From positions 1 through 64,000 of the forward strand of contig NZ_RCBY01000013.1 of the NCBI RefSeq assembly GCF_003838195.1: a DNA stretch of 64,000 nucleotides, in the 5' to 3' direction. Position numbers and translations under genes: made by a program. This DNA is from Okeania hirsuta (GTDB taxonomy: Bacteria > Cyanobacteriota > Cyanobacteriia > Cyanobacteriales > Microcoleaceae). The notes under the pieces were generated by a model, which was not told where the DNA came from, did no database searches, and saw only the letters and a list, made by a program, of their open reading frames with translations. Below, piece by piece: positions 44,832-55,137 of this stretch; positions within the stretch are counted from its first letter, which is position 1, and the number at the start of each line of letters is the position of its first letter.

Positions 44832-46229
44832 ATGGAGAAAGAGGAAAATTCATACCCTATCAACTTAAATTTTGTTCTCAAAGCTATAAACCGCAAGCTA
44901 CTCGAAATTGATTATCCTCCTCTAAATAATATAGAAAGGATAATTATCCAAGGCATCTGGAATTATAAAACCTATAATCTAGTAGCTCAAGAGGCTGGTT
45001 ATAGTCCAGGTTATCTGAGCAATGTTATAGCTCCTCAGCTATTGAGACGAATTTCTGATGTTGTAGGCCAGAAGGTAACCAAAAAAAATTGTCGGGCAAA
45101 GCTTGAAACATATTTTACCTCAAAAGCAACATCAAAAAAAACCATTGCCAACCAAAATGCTACAACACTGTCTACTAATATTAGGCAAGTGATGTCACCA
45201 AGATTTCCTAGTGGAGGCATATCTCTAGATTCCCCATTTTATATACAACGATCTGATATTGAGAAGCAAGTATATGCAGAAATTGAGAATCCGGGGGCTT
45301 TGGTAAGGATAAAAGCGCCACAAGAAATGGGCAAAACCTCCCTGCTGCTGCGTGTTATGGACTATGCAAAACATTTTTTAGATTATCACGTTGTTAACTT
45401 GGACTTACAACAGGTAGACCAAGATATTTTTAGTAATATTAATAGGTTTTTACGCTGGTTTTGTGTTAATATCAGTCGCCAACTAAACATAGAATCAAGG
45501 TTAGATGATTATTGGGATGAAGACATTGGGTGTAAAATTAGCTGCTCTCTCTACTTCCAGGACTATTTACTAGATTCAATTGATTCGCCCATACTTCTAG
45601 CTTTGGATGAAGTGAACCAGATTTTTGAGCATCTGGAAATAGCAAAGGACTTTTTTCCCTTGTTACGTTCGTGGTATGAGGATGCCAAAAGACTCCCCCT
45701 GTGGCAGAAATTGCGTTTAGTAGTAGTTCACTCAACTGAAATTTATGTGCCTCTAAACCTGAAACAGTCACCTTTCAATGTAGGGTTGCCAATCCAGCTA
45801 CACAATTTTTCCTTGAAAGAAGTGGTAAAATTAGCTAAATGTTACAGACTTAATTGGACAGATGGAGAGCAAGCAAATCTTTTGATGGCTATGACAGGAG
45901 GACATCCTGCTTTAGTACATCTTGCTATTTATCATCTTAGTCAGGGAGATGTAACACTCACGGAGCTATTAAAAACGGCTCCTACATCGACGGGAATTTA
46001 TTCGAGTCACTTGCAGCGTCATCAAGCAAAATTGCAAGATGAGCCGGAATTAGCGATCGCTTTGAGTACAGCGATACATACCACTGAACCTATATTACTA
46101 GAACCTATCTATGCTTACAAGTTAAACAGTATGGGGTTAGTGAAGTTAGATGGAAATAAAGCAGTTATCAGTCATCAGTTGTACCGAGACTACTTCCAAC
46201 AAACATTACAGGCGTTTTCATTTCGGTAG
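44832..46229 (+). CDS. AAA-like domain (AAA_35 type) protein with N-terminal HTH
   Basis: 465 residues. Residues 1-90 form the cyanobacterial vWA-MoxR-associated-like helix-turn-helix region (ERIIIQGIWNYKTYNLVAQ, AGYSPGYLSNVIAPQL). The rest is an AAA-like ATPase: a SPFYIQRSDIEKQVYAEI lead-in, a P-loop-like PQEMGKTSLLLRVMDYA (around 170), LDLQQVD, a LLALDEVNQIFEH Walker B and a C-terminal winged helix with HPALVHLAIYHLSQGD. Such proteins are numerous in filamentous cyanobacteria and may sense or signal; no target is evident. Start ATG at 44832-44834. Confidence 0.85.
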   Translation: MEKEENSYPINLNFVLKAINRKLLEIDYPPLNNIERIIIQGIWNYKTYNLVAQEAGYSPGYLSNVIAPQLLRRISDVVGQKVTKKNCRAKLETYFTSKATSKKTIANQNATTLSTNIRQVMSPRFPSGGISLDSPFYIQRSDIEKQVYAEIENPGALVRIKAPQEMGKTSLLLRVMDYAKHFLDYHVVNLDLQQVDQDIFSNINRFLRWFCVNISRQLNIESRLDDYWDEDIGCKISCSLYFQDYLLDSIDSPILLALDEVNQIFEHLEIAKDFFPLLRSWYEDAKRLPLWQKLRLVVVHSTEIYVPLNLKQSPFNVGLPIQLHNFSLKEVVKLAKCYRLNWTDGEQANLLMAMTGGHPALVHLAIYHLSQGDVTLTELLKTAPTSTGIYSSHLQRHQAKLQDEPELAIALSTAIHTTEPILLEPIYAYKLNSMGLVKLDGNKAVISHQLYRDYFQQTLQAFSFR

Positions 46230-47080
<851 letters not shown>

Positions 47081-47089
47081 AGTTGGTAT

Positions 47090-47610
47090 GGAAGACAAAG
47101 ATGAATGGCATTGATAGATAACTTAGGAAAAAATTATTATTGGCACTTAAAAATAAATCGCGCACGTAGATGACACAGGTGGTGTATGAAAATCGAAAAA
47201 TCTTGCTGAATTAAACTGGAATGAATCAGAAAAAAATCAGGTAAAATCATTAAAAAGAAAGGGTTTCAAAGGGGTAAAAAAGTCAAGGGATTCTGGGTAA
47301 ATGCTTCTACCAACACCAACAGAATATATTGCTACTAATGACCTCAGCAAATGCAGTAAAGATGATGTCTAATTTGAAGTTAAAATGAGATGAAAAATTG
47401 AGGAATGTCAGAGAGGAATTAAGCAATTCACAGGAGCCAATACCTGTGAATGTCGTCTGAGAAAAATTCAAATAAATCATATTGCTTGTGGAATGTTAGT
47501 CTGGAATTTTGTCAAAAGATTAGCAGTGAAAATAGGAAAAACTATTGCTCAAGTCAAACATTAATTACTCTCAGATTACCTGCTCCAAGAGCTGAATAAG
47601 CCTACAATAA
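47090..47610 (+). pseudogene. IS701-like transposase, C-terminal remnant
   Basis: With several stops and shifts the plus strand reads MKIEKS, KKGFKGVKKS, PTEYIATNDLSKCSKDDV, then KIEECQRGIKQFTGA and CRLRKIQINHIACGMLVW, ending LLSDYLLQELNKP. The motif order (TNDLS, the catalytic region KIEE-R-KQ-TG, Q-NHIACAMLVW) is that of IS701/IS4-type DDE transposases. It is decayed beyond function. Confidence 0.6.
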
Positions 47611-47789
47611 AATTCAGGGCTATTTTGATTTGATAGAGGTTTTTTACCTTTGTTTTAACTATGGAAATTGTCTTGACGCGATCGCGCTTGATTTTTTTTC
47701 AGCGTTAGCGGAGCTTGGCGTCAGCAATCGCTCTATTTACCATGCGCTATTATATATAGTGTCTTTGCGTAAGTCCTGATAAATTAAGA

Positions 47790-48108
47790 AGACATTCAGA
47801 GTAGGGACGTTGTATGTAATATCCCTACTTTATGTTTAATACTAAGGTTAGTGGGAGAGCGATATAGCTGCCGCACTTGCTCCGCCAACGCCGACTTAAG
47901 GGTTTGAACTAGAATATTTTAAAGTTCTTGAGCAGCCAACATAAATAATTTATTTACTTCTCAATTGCATCATAGATATGCAATTCATAAATTAATCAGA
48001 CATTCACAGTAGGGACGTTGTATGCAATATCCCTACTTTATGTTTAAAACTAAGGTTAGTGGGGGAGCGATATAGCTGCCGCACTTGCTCCGCCAACGCC
48101 GACTTAAT
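47790..48108. repeat. 110-bp direct duplication with GCTCCGCCAACGC repeats
   Basis: Segments of about 110 bp near 47792-47901 and 47999-48108 are nearly identical. Both contain AGTAGGGACGTTGTATG, ATATCCCTACTTTATGTTTAA, CTAAGGTTAGTGGG and the small repeat GCTGCCGCACTTGCTCCGCC. The offset is about 207 bp. Confidence 0.75.
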
Positions 48109-48408
48109 AGAAGTAAGAAGTTGGGCAATTTTTGTTTCTTTTTGTAAAGAAGTACCAAAAAATTATATCGAGTAAAATATAATAGGTGCAGGTGCATTGC
48201 AATAGTCATCCATTGTAAGACGAGGAGCGATCACTACCTTACTCGATCAAGCTAGAAATTAAGGGTATCTAACTCAAAAAAGTCATAAATTTTGCTTTCC
48301 ATCGTCTACATAATAGACGAGTATACCACTTAATTATGATGATAACTTATCAAGTCTCGTCCCAGTTTTGCACACAATCCTAAAATTAATCAAAAATAGG
48401 AGAATTTT
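48109..48408. promoter_or_regulatory. Upstream region of the haloperoxidase gene
   Basis: 300 bp without a gene. AGGAGAATTTT immediately before the ATG at 48409 gives a strong ribosome binding site. AT-rich DNA further upstream (48290-48360) is the likely promoter zone, but I cannot name elements with confidence. Confidence 0.4.
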
Positions 48409-50238
48409 ATGAACGAGCGTCGTCAAAAATCTTATTCCGTTCGCATTGAGGCCGCTGAATTAGCAAGAAGCCGCCAACATCCAACCCATCAAGCTAATGG
48501 GGACGAAGAGCGCTACGCAGGCGATCGGTATTTCATGTCCTTTACCAAAGGTTTAATCCATAACCCCAACACAGGATTGCTACAAGATCCAAGAGACTTT
48601 GTAGAATTTCGCCGAGCGATCGATGATGGCTTCATCGATCCTTTTACTGATAGAGTTCGTCATGGTGCAAAATATAAGGTTGTTAATGGCAACATTGTAG
48701 AAGAGGAAAATCCGAATTTCCTTGATGGTTTTAGACAGTGGGAAGCCCCAACTGCAGGGGTTGTGCATGATTTAGAAGGACCTGATGCTCAAGCAGTCAC
48801 CATGCCTCCCGCACCACCATTGTTAGATGCCACTGGTAACACGAACCCGGAACTGATTTTTGAGATGGCTGAGGTATATGAACTGGCCATTCTTCGCGAT
48901 TGTCCTCTTAATGATTTTGAGTGCAATGCAACCAATGAAAAGGTCAACAAATCAATTGCTCGCCTCAATTGCCTTGATTACATCAAAGACCAAAATGGAC
49001 GACCTCGAAAAGTCAATGGAAATAACTGTCTCGACAAAAATACAGTATTTCGTGGGTCTTCTCCGGGGGTAGAGGTGGGACCTTACCTGTCTCAATTTTT
49101 GCTGATTGGTAACAAAGGCGTCAACGGAGATAATGGTGTCACTAAGGGAAAAATCGCCTATGGTGTTCTGGAAATCAACCAACAAGTTCCCATAGCCACG
49201 CCAGGAACAAACTATATGACCGATTTGACAAAGTATGTTGAAGTTCAGCGGGGTATTAGACAGGAACGAGAAAGCTATGATACTGGACGTCGCTTTATTT
49301 ATACACCTCGTGATCTGGCAACCTATGTCCACTACGATGCTCTTTATGAAGCTTATCTCAATGCTTGTCTGATTCTGTTGGGAATGGGAACTCCTTTCAA
49401 TCCTAGTTTCGATCATCTCTCTGGAGGTGGTGTAGCAGCACAAGATCCAAAAACTCGCCGTCACGCTAATGGTTTTGCTCTTTATGGTGGTCCCCACATT
49501 TTGACCTTGGTGACTGAGGTGGCAACACGAGCACTTAAGGCTGTTCGTTTCCAGAAGTTTAACAATCATATTCGCTTGCGACCAGAGGCTCTAGCAGCAC
49601 GAATTGAGCTGTTGCGTTCTGGCAATAGCATAGATAGAGATTTGCTCCCAGAAGCCTTGAAAAAAAACGTTCAGGGGTTCATAGATAAGTTGGAAGGCAA
49701 TGGAACTTGCGGTTTGAACACAAGTACTCTCGGAAATATTTCCGCAATAGCTGAAGGTAGTTATCTGCTACCAATGGCATTTCCTGAAGGATCTCCCATG
49801 CACCCTGCTTATGGTGCAGGACACGCTACCGTTGCTGGTGCTTGTGTAACCATTCTCAAGGCATTTTTTGACACCAGTACAGTGCTTGTAAAGGATAGTA
49901 GTAAGGAATATAGGTTCAAACGTATGGAGGAAGGCGATAAGTTGGTTGCTTTCCGAGTTAATGGTTGCAATCGGACTGCCTTGAAAGAAAGAACGATTAA
50001 TAATATTTCTGAGGCTCTCACTCTTGAAGGTGAACTGAATAAACTAGCAGCCAATATTTCCATTGGTCGAAACATGGCAGGAGTTCACTACTTCACCGAC
50101 TATTACGATAGCGTTCGCATGGGCGAGGAAATTGCCATTGGTATTCTTGAAGAACAGGCATTGACTTTTCCTACAGATCCCTTTGTCTTGTCTGTACCAA
50201 CCTTTGATGGCGACGTTGTGAGAATTGGTCGGCGATAA
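48409..50238 (+). CDS. Vanadium-dependent haloperoxidase
   Basis: 609 residues, the algal bromoperoxidase-like branch found in cyanobacteria. It oxidises halides with hydrogen peroxide, yielding hypohalous species that halogenate organics. Vanadate-pocket residues are visible: K383 and R391 in KFNNHIRLRP (seven residues apart, as in bromoperoxidases), H472 in GAGHATVAGACVTILKAFF, and R554 and H560 in GRNMAGVHYFTDYYDS. Position 470 is Ala where characterised enzymes have Ser (GSGH or PSGH), so vanadate contact may be changed. No signal peptide is evident. It is flanked by repeats on the left and decayed genes on the right, so it may be a mobile accessory gene. Confidence 0.93.
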   Translation: MNERRQKSYSVRIEAAELARSRQHPTHQANGDEERYAGDRYFMSFTKGLIHNPNTGLLQDPRDFVEFRRAIDDGFIDPFTDRVRHGAKYKVVNGNIVEEENPNFLDGFRQWEAPTAGVVHDLEGPDAQAVTMPPAPPLLDATGNTNPELIFEMAEVYELAILRDCPLNDFECNATNEKVNKSIARLNCLDYIKDQNGRPRKVNGNNCLDKNTVFRGSSPGVEVGPYLSQFLLIGNKGVNGDNGVTKGKIAYGVLEINQQVPIATPGTNYMTDLTKYVEVQRGIRQERESYDTGRRFIYTPRDLATYVHYDALYEAYLNACLILLGMGTPFNPSFDHLSGGGVAAQDPKTRRHANGFALYGGPHILTLVTEVATRALKAVRFQKFNNHIRLRPEALAARIELLRSGNSIDRDLLPEALKKNVQGFIDKLEGNGTCGLNTSTLGNISAIAEGSYLLPMAFPEGSPMHPAYGAGHATVAGACVTILKAFFDTSTVLVKDSSKEYRFKRMEEGDKLVAFRVNGCNRTALKERTINNISEALTLEGELNKLAANISIGRNMAGVHYFTDYYDSVRMGEEIAIGILEEQALTFPTDPFVLSVPTFDGDVVRIGRR

Positions 50239-50534
50239 ACGTTGGGTATAGAGATGCAAAGGTTACTCTTCGCCGGCATCCTGAGCTTGGTTTGAGAGAA
50301 TTAATCTCTCACTCATACCCGCTAGATATCTCCAATAATTATTCTAGAACCGGCGTTGATGAACCAAGCTATGAAACCTAAATTTGGCCAAATAGAAAAT
50401 GCTTTTCAGTTAATAGTTAGGTGATTGGCATTAATGCGCAGTCATAGCCAAAATCACCAACGCCCTAGAACCCTATTGGAAAAAGGCACAGCTAAAGATA
50501 GGGCAGCGATCGCACTCTATCAAGACAGTCTGTT

Positions 50535-50595
50535 TTATTAGATGGGAATCCCGCGCTGTACCGTCAGGTCAGCGTCGGGAGGATGTCAAAGCCTG
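50535..50595 (+). mobile_element. Possible IS200/IS605 right-end hairpin remnant
   Basis: GATGGGAATCCCGCGCTG is followed by CAGCGTCGGGAGGATGTCAA. The arms TCCCG-CGCTG and CAGCG-T-CGGGA form a stem with a single bulge. In cyanobacteria a GGAATCCC...GGAGGATGTCA hairpin is typical of the 3' end of tnpB elements, where the guide RNA ends. No tnpB is left beside it. Confidence 0.45.
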
Positions 50596-50689
50596 TCTGG
50601 TATCCTTCCGAGGAATAGCACGCAGAGTTAGGCGTGCTTACTGGAGCTTACAATTTTAGTGCTGTTGCCAAAGACTGGGGCAACTTGGA

Positions 50690-50990
50690 GAACTTGCTCG
50701 TCAGGGAGCGAGAAACCTGGGAGGTGATGAGTTTGCTGATGGGTTGAAGCATGGTCTGGCTATTGCCTGGCAAAATATACCTCACCAAAAAGGTGGATGG
50801 GCACAATGAAATACAGTTGAGAATAGAGAAATTCACTTTAACACTCTGGTTAAGGGCGACCAAAATTTTTATATTGTTGGGGACTAGCTTTCTCACCTAA
50901 CGGGTTGGCAAGAGGGTGCAGTTGCTTCAGCTCTGAATGCAGTCTGTCAGATTGCAGACCCAATCAATGTATCGCGTTCCTGATATTGAC
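50690..50990 (+). pseudogene. Flavin amine oxidase C-terminal remnant
   Basis: The plus strand reads GDEFADGLKHGLAIAWQNIP, a stop, then REIHFNTLVKGDQNFYIVGD, a stop, and LSHLTGWQEGAVASALNAV. The last part matches the FAD-binding C-terminus of amine/L-amino-acid oxidases (GDQ-S---GW-EGA--SA). Two in-frame stops and no N-terminal FAD domain show decay. It follows the haloperoxidase gene, which may have travelled with it. Confidence 0.6.
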
Positions 50991-51028
50991 CTCCTTCCAG
51001 ATACGCGCTTGACTGTGGAAGGTGCATT

Positions 51029-51331
51029 TTGGGCTACTCTGCCTGCTTATGTTTGATTGACTCCCAAGAGAAATGGCTGAAAAATGCACTAAAAAGCGTT
51101 AGCTCCGCCTACCAAAAAGCTAATTTGGCTAACGTTCCGGTGGATACTTATCTCTTTGGTCATTCTTTAGGTGGGTTGTTTGCTCTGAGTTGGGCTTATT
51201 ATATTGAACAAGAACATCTTCCTGAGAACCTGTTACCCCAGCAGGTGCTTGTGGCAGATCCGCTTCCCAATACCAGTGTGGCCAATATACCCGGGGAATT
51301 GGGGGATTTGATTACAGCGCTTTTGAGATGA
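51029..51331 (+). CDS. Lipase/alpha-beta hydrolase fragment
   Basis: 100 codons. The nucleophile elbow GHSLGG sits in TYLFGHSLGGLFALSWA near residue 47, followed by a C-terminal LVADPLPNT strand region. Upstream of the ATG another frame reads DLLPDTRLTVEGAFWATLP, so the gene has probably been cut by a frameshift; downstream it ends in IS630 remnant DNA. No His/Asp partner is visible. Likely a remnant rather than an active enzyme. Confidence 0.5.
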   Translation: MGYSACLCLIDSQEKWLKNALKSVSSAYQKANLANVPVDTYLFGHSLGGLFALSWAYYIEQEHLPENLLPQQVLVADPLPNTSVANIPGELGDLITALLR

Positions 51332-52500
51332 ATAAACCACAATGTTCAAACATTCCCCATGGCATCATCTTCAGTAATTTGAGCGATGTAGCTGCCGCAC
51401 TTGCTCCGCCAACGCTTCGCTGATAACTCGATCTAATTGTTCCTGAGGAAAGAGCTTGACGAGAACCGAGAAACTCTTTAAATTTTGACCAACATAGTTC
51501 AATGGGTGACAAATCTGGTGAGTATGCAGGTAAGAACATTAACTTGGCTCCTCTATACGGAAATTAACTCTTGAATTCTAGAACCTTTGTGGACACTTAA
51601 ATTATCCATCAGTACAATTGCCCAAGCGCCATAGTTGAGGTACTAAAATCTGCTTTATATATGTTTCAAATACATTTCTATTTGTACTACCAATTACTGT
51701 CATTGATGCAATTAGACCATCTAGACTTAAAGCTCCTAAAACACTTGTATTCTTACCTTGATTTCTAGGGGCATTGGTAACTACTCTCTCTCCTACTTTT
51801 GCTGGACCATCAAGACGAGTCATATCATGTTCGGTTGAATACTTATAATATCTGTGGACTAAAAGCAGAAGGCAGAGGGCAGCTATGCTGAAGGGAAAGA
51901 GCAAGGTTAGAAGGCAGAAGGTTTATTATAACTGATTATCCGCAATTCGTAGCTCCCCCGGAGGGGAACATGATATCATCCCTAAATTAACCCCTGATTC
52001 GTCAACAAAAACCAAATTATTTATGTCTACTAAATCAGCGCCATTTTCCATACTCATAGCGTTTTTGTTTAATATCTTCTCTCTCTTGTTCTGAAGCATA
52101 AAGACTTTTTTTTTCTACTTATATTGAATTTTTTGAAAATTTGATACATTGTTGATACACTCACTTTGACTCCGGTTCTAATTTCTAAATATTCCCATAA
52201 CTCACAAAGTAAAATATCCGGTTTTTGTTGGATTTGCTGCGCTCATTAAAGAATCAAAATTGCCATCAATTTTAATCTTTGGTCCTCCTCCATGTTGCTT
52301 TGGATTTACAGTTCCTGTGGTTCTATAATGCCTTCATAAATTACGGACAAAACTCAAGCTAACTTGAAATCTTTGCGCTATTTGACGTTGAGAACCTTCT
52401 TGATTTTGATCGGCTCTAATCACACGAAGACGTAAATAAGCGTGAATATGGTCTGGCCATTTTTCAGGATTGGCGTTGGCGGAGCAAGTGCGACAGCTAC
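51312..52500 (-). pseudogene. IS630-family transposase, MITE-interrupted
   Basis: The parts in order on the minus strand are an HTH N-terminus (LRVIRADQNQEGSQRQIAQ, then FQVSLSFVRNL and a stop), NLVFVDESGVNLGM with the first catalytic Asp, a MITE (51823-51976), then TRLDGPAKVGERVV, NQGKNTSVLGALSLDG, and after a gap the second DDE region LPAYSPDLSPIELCWSKFK. Near the end a small dispersed repeat adds RSVGGASAAATS before LKLLKMMPWGMFEHCGLF. Stops and shifts make it inactive. The GCGTTGGCGGAG repeat also occurs at 52474-52509, outside the coding part. Confidence 0.8.
51823..51976. repeat. MITE-like element in IS630 transposase
   Basis: It has inverted ends ATATCATGTTCGGTTGAATA and AACATGATAT. 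The right arm ATAACTGATTATCCG is separated from its terminus by an inserted GC-rich block (CGTAGCTCCCCCGGAGGGG). The IS630 reading frame GVNLGM...TRLDG runs up to both ends. Confidence 0.75.
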
Positions 52501-52548
52501 ATCGCTCTAGATAACTATATTTGTGTTTAGTTATATTTTACAATTAAC

Positions 52549-52917
52549 GTGGTTCACCCATATGAAAAGTGCTGTAAGAAAATTACCGATGATGTGGATG
52601 TTAAAGTAACTGGAACCACACAAAACCTGAATATTCAAAACTATCACCTGGGCAAATTTATGCGGGAGTTCTCAAAAATAGGCTTTGATGCTTTACAGGA
52701 AGTTCAGCAGCCTGATGGGGATACAATTTGGGCTATGGATATGGTAATCGACAATCAAGATTTCAACTTTTACCTGAGTAAGGCTGAGATTCTTAATACG
52801 ATAACTTTGGCGGAAGTTCAAAGCGAACAACAAATTGACGAAATAGCCTCAAAGTACAAAATTGAGAAAGATAGGAGTTATATCATCATTGATGGTAAAA
52901 AATATTGGCGTTGGTAA
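52549..52917 (+). CDS. Hypothetical protein, 122 codons
   Basis: No family recognised. Starting at GTG 52549 the first residues come from a dispersed repeat (the GTGGTTCA-C-ATATGAAAAG unit also at 46278), so the true start is more likely internal, perhaps the ATG near 52660 (MREFSKIGFDALQEV). The rest looks like a folded alpha/beta protein (GDTIWAMDMVIDNQDFNFY, then EQQIDEIASKYKIEKD) and ends with YIIIDGKKYWRW. The last codons overlap the TTGGCGTTGGTAAATT repeat, so the end may also be altered. Possibly a remnant. Confidence 0.4.
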   Translation: MVHPYEKCCKKITDDVDVKVTGTTQNLNIQNYHLGKFMREFSKIGFDALQEVQQPDGDTIWAMDMVIDNQDFNFYLSKAEILNTITLAEVQSEQQIDEIASKYKIEKDRSYIIIDGKKYWRW

Positions 52918-52975
52918 ATTAGGGTATGATATTTCCAAAAAGTCCTTATAGAAACCATTTAGGTTCTCGAAGAAA

Positions 52976-53777
52976 TTAGGCGATCGCCACTAATCTCTTC
53001 AACATCAGCCTGACAAAACAAACATTAATTTTGGTGGCACCATGAGCAAGAGTTGTTTTCCTGCCGAATGCTGCGCAAACAACATTTTTTACTAAACTTT
53101 TACATCTTTCCATCCAGGAATTGGTTCTTTCTATCACCCACCTAGCTGTGACGGGTACAAATCCTGTTTTGCCTTGTTGATTCTTTTGAGCTTTTAATGG
53201 TTTAGGCGACAGTTTCAAGGGAATATTCGTCAGAATTGCCGGAGCAACTTTTTTCAACTCCTCCATAATTTTTTGAGGATGATATCCATTATCCAGTAGA
53301 ATGGTGATTTTCGGAATGTTAACTGGCTGGGATTTAAAGTAGTCGATATTATTTGAGAACATCTCAATTAATCCGACATGATCACAGACCGATGCTTTGG
53401 TGCAATGGACAAAAAAAGCGCACCGCCCGCTCTGAGGAAACCTCAGAGTAAGGACGGAGCAAGAAGGAAAACCGAGAGTATCGACGGCTAGATGCCGTTT
53501 AATTCCATTGGTGGCTAATTCAAAACAACACCCCTTGGACTCTAAACTGTCATTACAAGTATTTTTCACGGCTTGGGAATCAATGATCATTAAAGTTGTC
53601 CATTTGCCTTTTTTTTACCTGTTGACCTATTTGAGCGTACAGGATATCCCTAATCTTCTCAATTAGTCCTTCTTCCCTCCACTGTTGATCACGCCAAAAT
53701 ACTGTGGAGGTTGGCGGTAAATCAAGTATTACCCAGTAAGCGTCACCGTGGGGTTGGCCAAGAAACTGGTGATACAA
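52976..53777 (-). pseudogene. IS5-family transposase, frame broken at A8
   Basis: There are two frames: 53580-53777 (65 codons, IS5 N-terminus with STVFWRDQQWREEGLIEKI) and 52976-53590 (204 codons with the DDE core: IIDSQAVKNT, ILLDNGYHPQKI, and WVIERTNSWMERCKSLVK). They are joined by a frameshift at a run of eight A (near 53605-53618 on the minus strand). A single-base change in A8, or slippage, would give a normal transposase of about 267 residues. Two small dispersed repeats have been inserted in frame (TLRFPQSGRCAF near 53430, VVCAAFGRKTT near 53070), so activity is doubtful. Confidence 0.75.
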
Positions 53778-54207
53778 GTTATATTGAACGATTCAATCAT
53801 ACTTGACGTCAAAGAGTTTCCAGCTGAGTAAGTAAAACTTGATCATTCTCAAAATCTCTCGACAATCATATTGGTGCAATTTGGTATTTTGTTGATCACT
53901 ATAATGCTAGTTTAATCACTTAGATCATTACTATGCATTACTACCCGAAAAAGATATAGACTTTTTGTAAAAGTAGGGAATAGGTATGGAGGGAACAGGG
54001 AAGATATTTTTAGGAGAAAAACACGGAAAATGATTTTTTGAGTTATTACACTCTAGTTTATAGTAAATAAAGGGCAAGTTTATTTTCTGGAGATGTCTAT
54101 CATACAATTATCTACCAAAATCAGGAAAAATTACTAAATTGACAAATTAATACTAATTGTGATAAAAAACTATTTTGTACACTGATAACTGATAACTGTT
54201 AACTGAA
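53778..54207. other. Intergenic before cobO
   Basis: No gene. It contains a partial AGACATCTCC-family end (GGAGATGTCTATCATACAATT near 54090) and GATAACTGATAACTG short repeats directly before the cobO start. No cobalamin-riboswitch motif was recognised. Confidence 0.5.
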
Positions 54208-54816
54208 ATGACATCCCTAACTCCTGAGCAATACAAACAGAAAATGCAGCGCCGCAAAGAAGTACAAGAACAACGAGTATCTCAAGCTGCTCTGGAAAAA
54301 GGCTTAGTTATTGTCAATACTGGTAACGGTAAAGGCAAAACTACAGCAGCATTGGGTATGGTGATGCGCTCCTTGGGTCATGGTTATCGAGTGGCAATAG
54401 TTCAATTTATTAAAGGTGCTTGGGAACCCGCAGAAAAAGCAGTGTTTACTAAATGGGGCGAACAAATATCTTTTCATGCTTTAGGTGAAGGGTTTACTTG
54501 GGAGACTCAAGACCGCGATCGCGATATTCAAAAAGTTTATGAAGCTTGGAATTTGGCTTTGTCTTATATCCGCAACCCAGAGTTTAAATTAGTATTACTT
54601 GATGAGGTGAATGTTAGTTTGAAATTGGGTTATTTAAAGTTAGAAGATTTGTTAACTGGGTTAGAAGAGAAACCTGAAGATTCTCATGTTATTCTTACAG
54701 GTAGGGGTGCCCCTCCAGAATTAATTGAAAGGGCGGATTTAGTTACAGAAATGAAAATGATTAAGCATCCTTTTAGAGAGCAAGGTGTGAGGGCGCAACC
54801 TGGTATTGAGTATTAA
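54208..54816 (+). CDS. cobO: Corrinoid adenosyltransferase
   Basis: 202 residues, cob(I)yrinic acid a,c-diamide adenosyltransferase (CobO/BtuR/CobA family), which transfers the 5'-deoxyadenosyl group from ATP to the corrinoid cobalt in B12 biosynthesis or salvage. The N-terminal P-loop GNGKGKTT (39-46), VAIVQFIKGAW, LVLLDEVNVSLKLGYL and VILTGRGAPPELIERADLVTEM are all diagnostic. The C-terminus ends with the usual HPFREQGVRAQPGIEY. It stands alone, with no other cob genes near. Start ATG at 54208-54210. Confidence 0.96.
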   Translation: MTSLTPEQYKQKMQRRKEVQEQRVSQAALEKGLVIVNTGNGKGKTTAALGMVMRSLGHGYRVAIVQFIKGAWEPAEKAVFTKWGEQISFHALGEGFTWETQDRDRDIQKVYEAWNLALSYIRNPEFKLVLLDEVNVSLKLGYLKLEDLLTGLEEKPEDSHVILTGRGAPPELIERADLVTEMKMIKHPFREQGVRAQPGIEY

Positions 54817-55137
54817 TATTAGTAGGAACAAAGAATTAGTTAAAATGGCAAACTTTAGATTCGATTAAAATCTTAATCAGCATAAATTAGTTTTGTTCCC
54901 GATAATGTGAAATAATTGCTGAATAATTGCTGAATTATTACCAAATAATTAAGGTTTAAACCCTCTCCTTCTTATAAAGGAGAAAAAAGAAAAAATTTTC
55001 CTTAAACGTCAATCCTCTTCCTTTCAAAAAGAGGTAATTACTAATTATTAATTATTAATTATTAGTTATTGAATATAGCTTCCAAGTTTTAAGTCCATAA
55101 AATCTAACTTTTGAGCTTTGAGTTTTAACAACAAGTA
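54817..55137. other. Intergenic, AT-rich, short repeats
   Basis: No gene. It contains TGAATTATT- and TTATTAATTATTAATTA-type short repeats. A terminator for cobO is not obvious. Confidence 0.5.

Noticed and set aside
48952-49569. 205-codon minus frame in the haloperoxidase gene
   Set aside because: Antisense to a confidently identified enzyme; no domain or start signal.
54100-54207. Cobalamin riboswitch before cobO
   Set aside because: No B12-box-like motif recognised; the region is repeats and AT-rich DNA.
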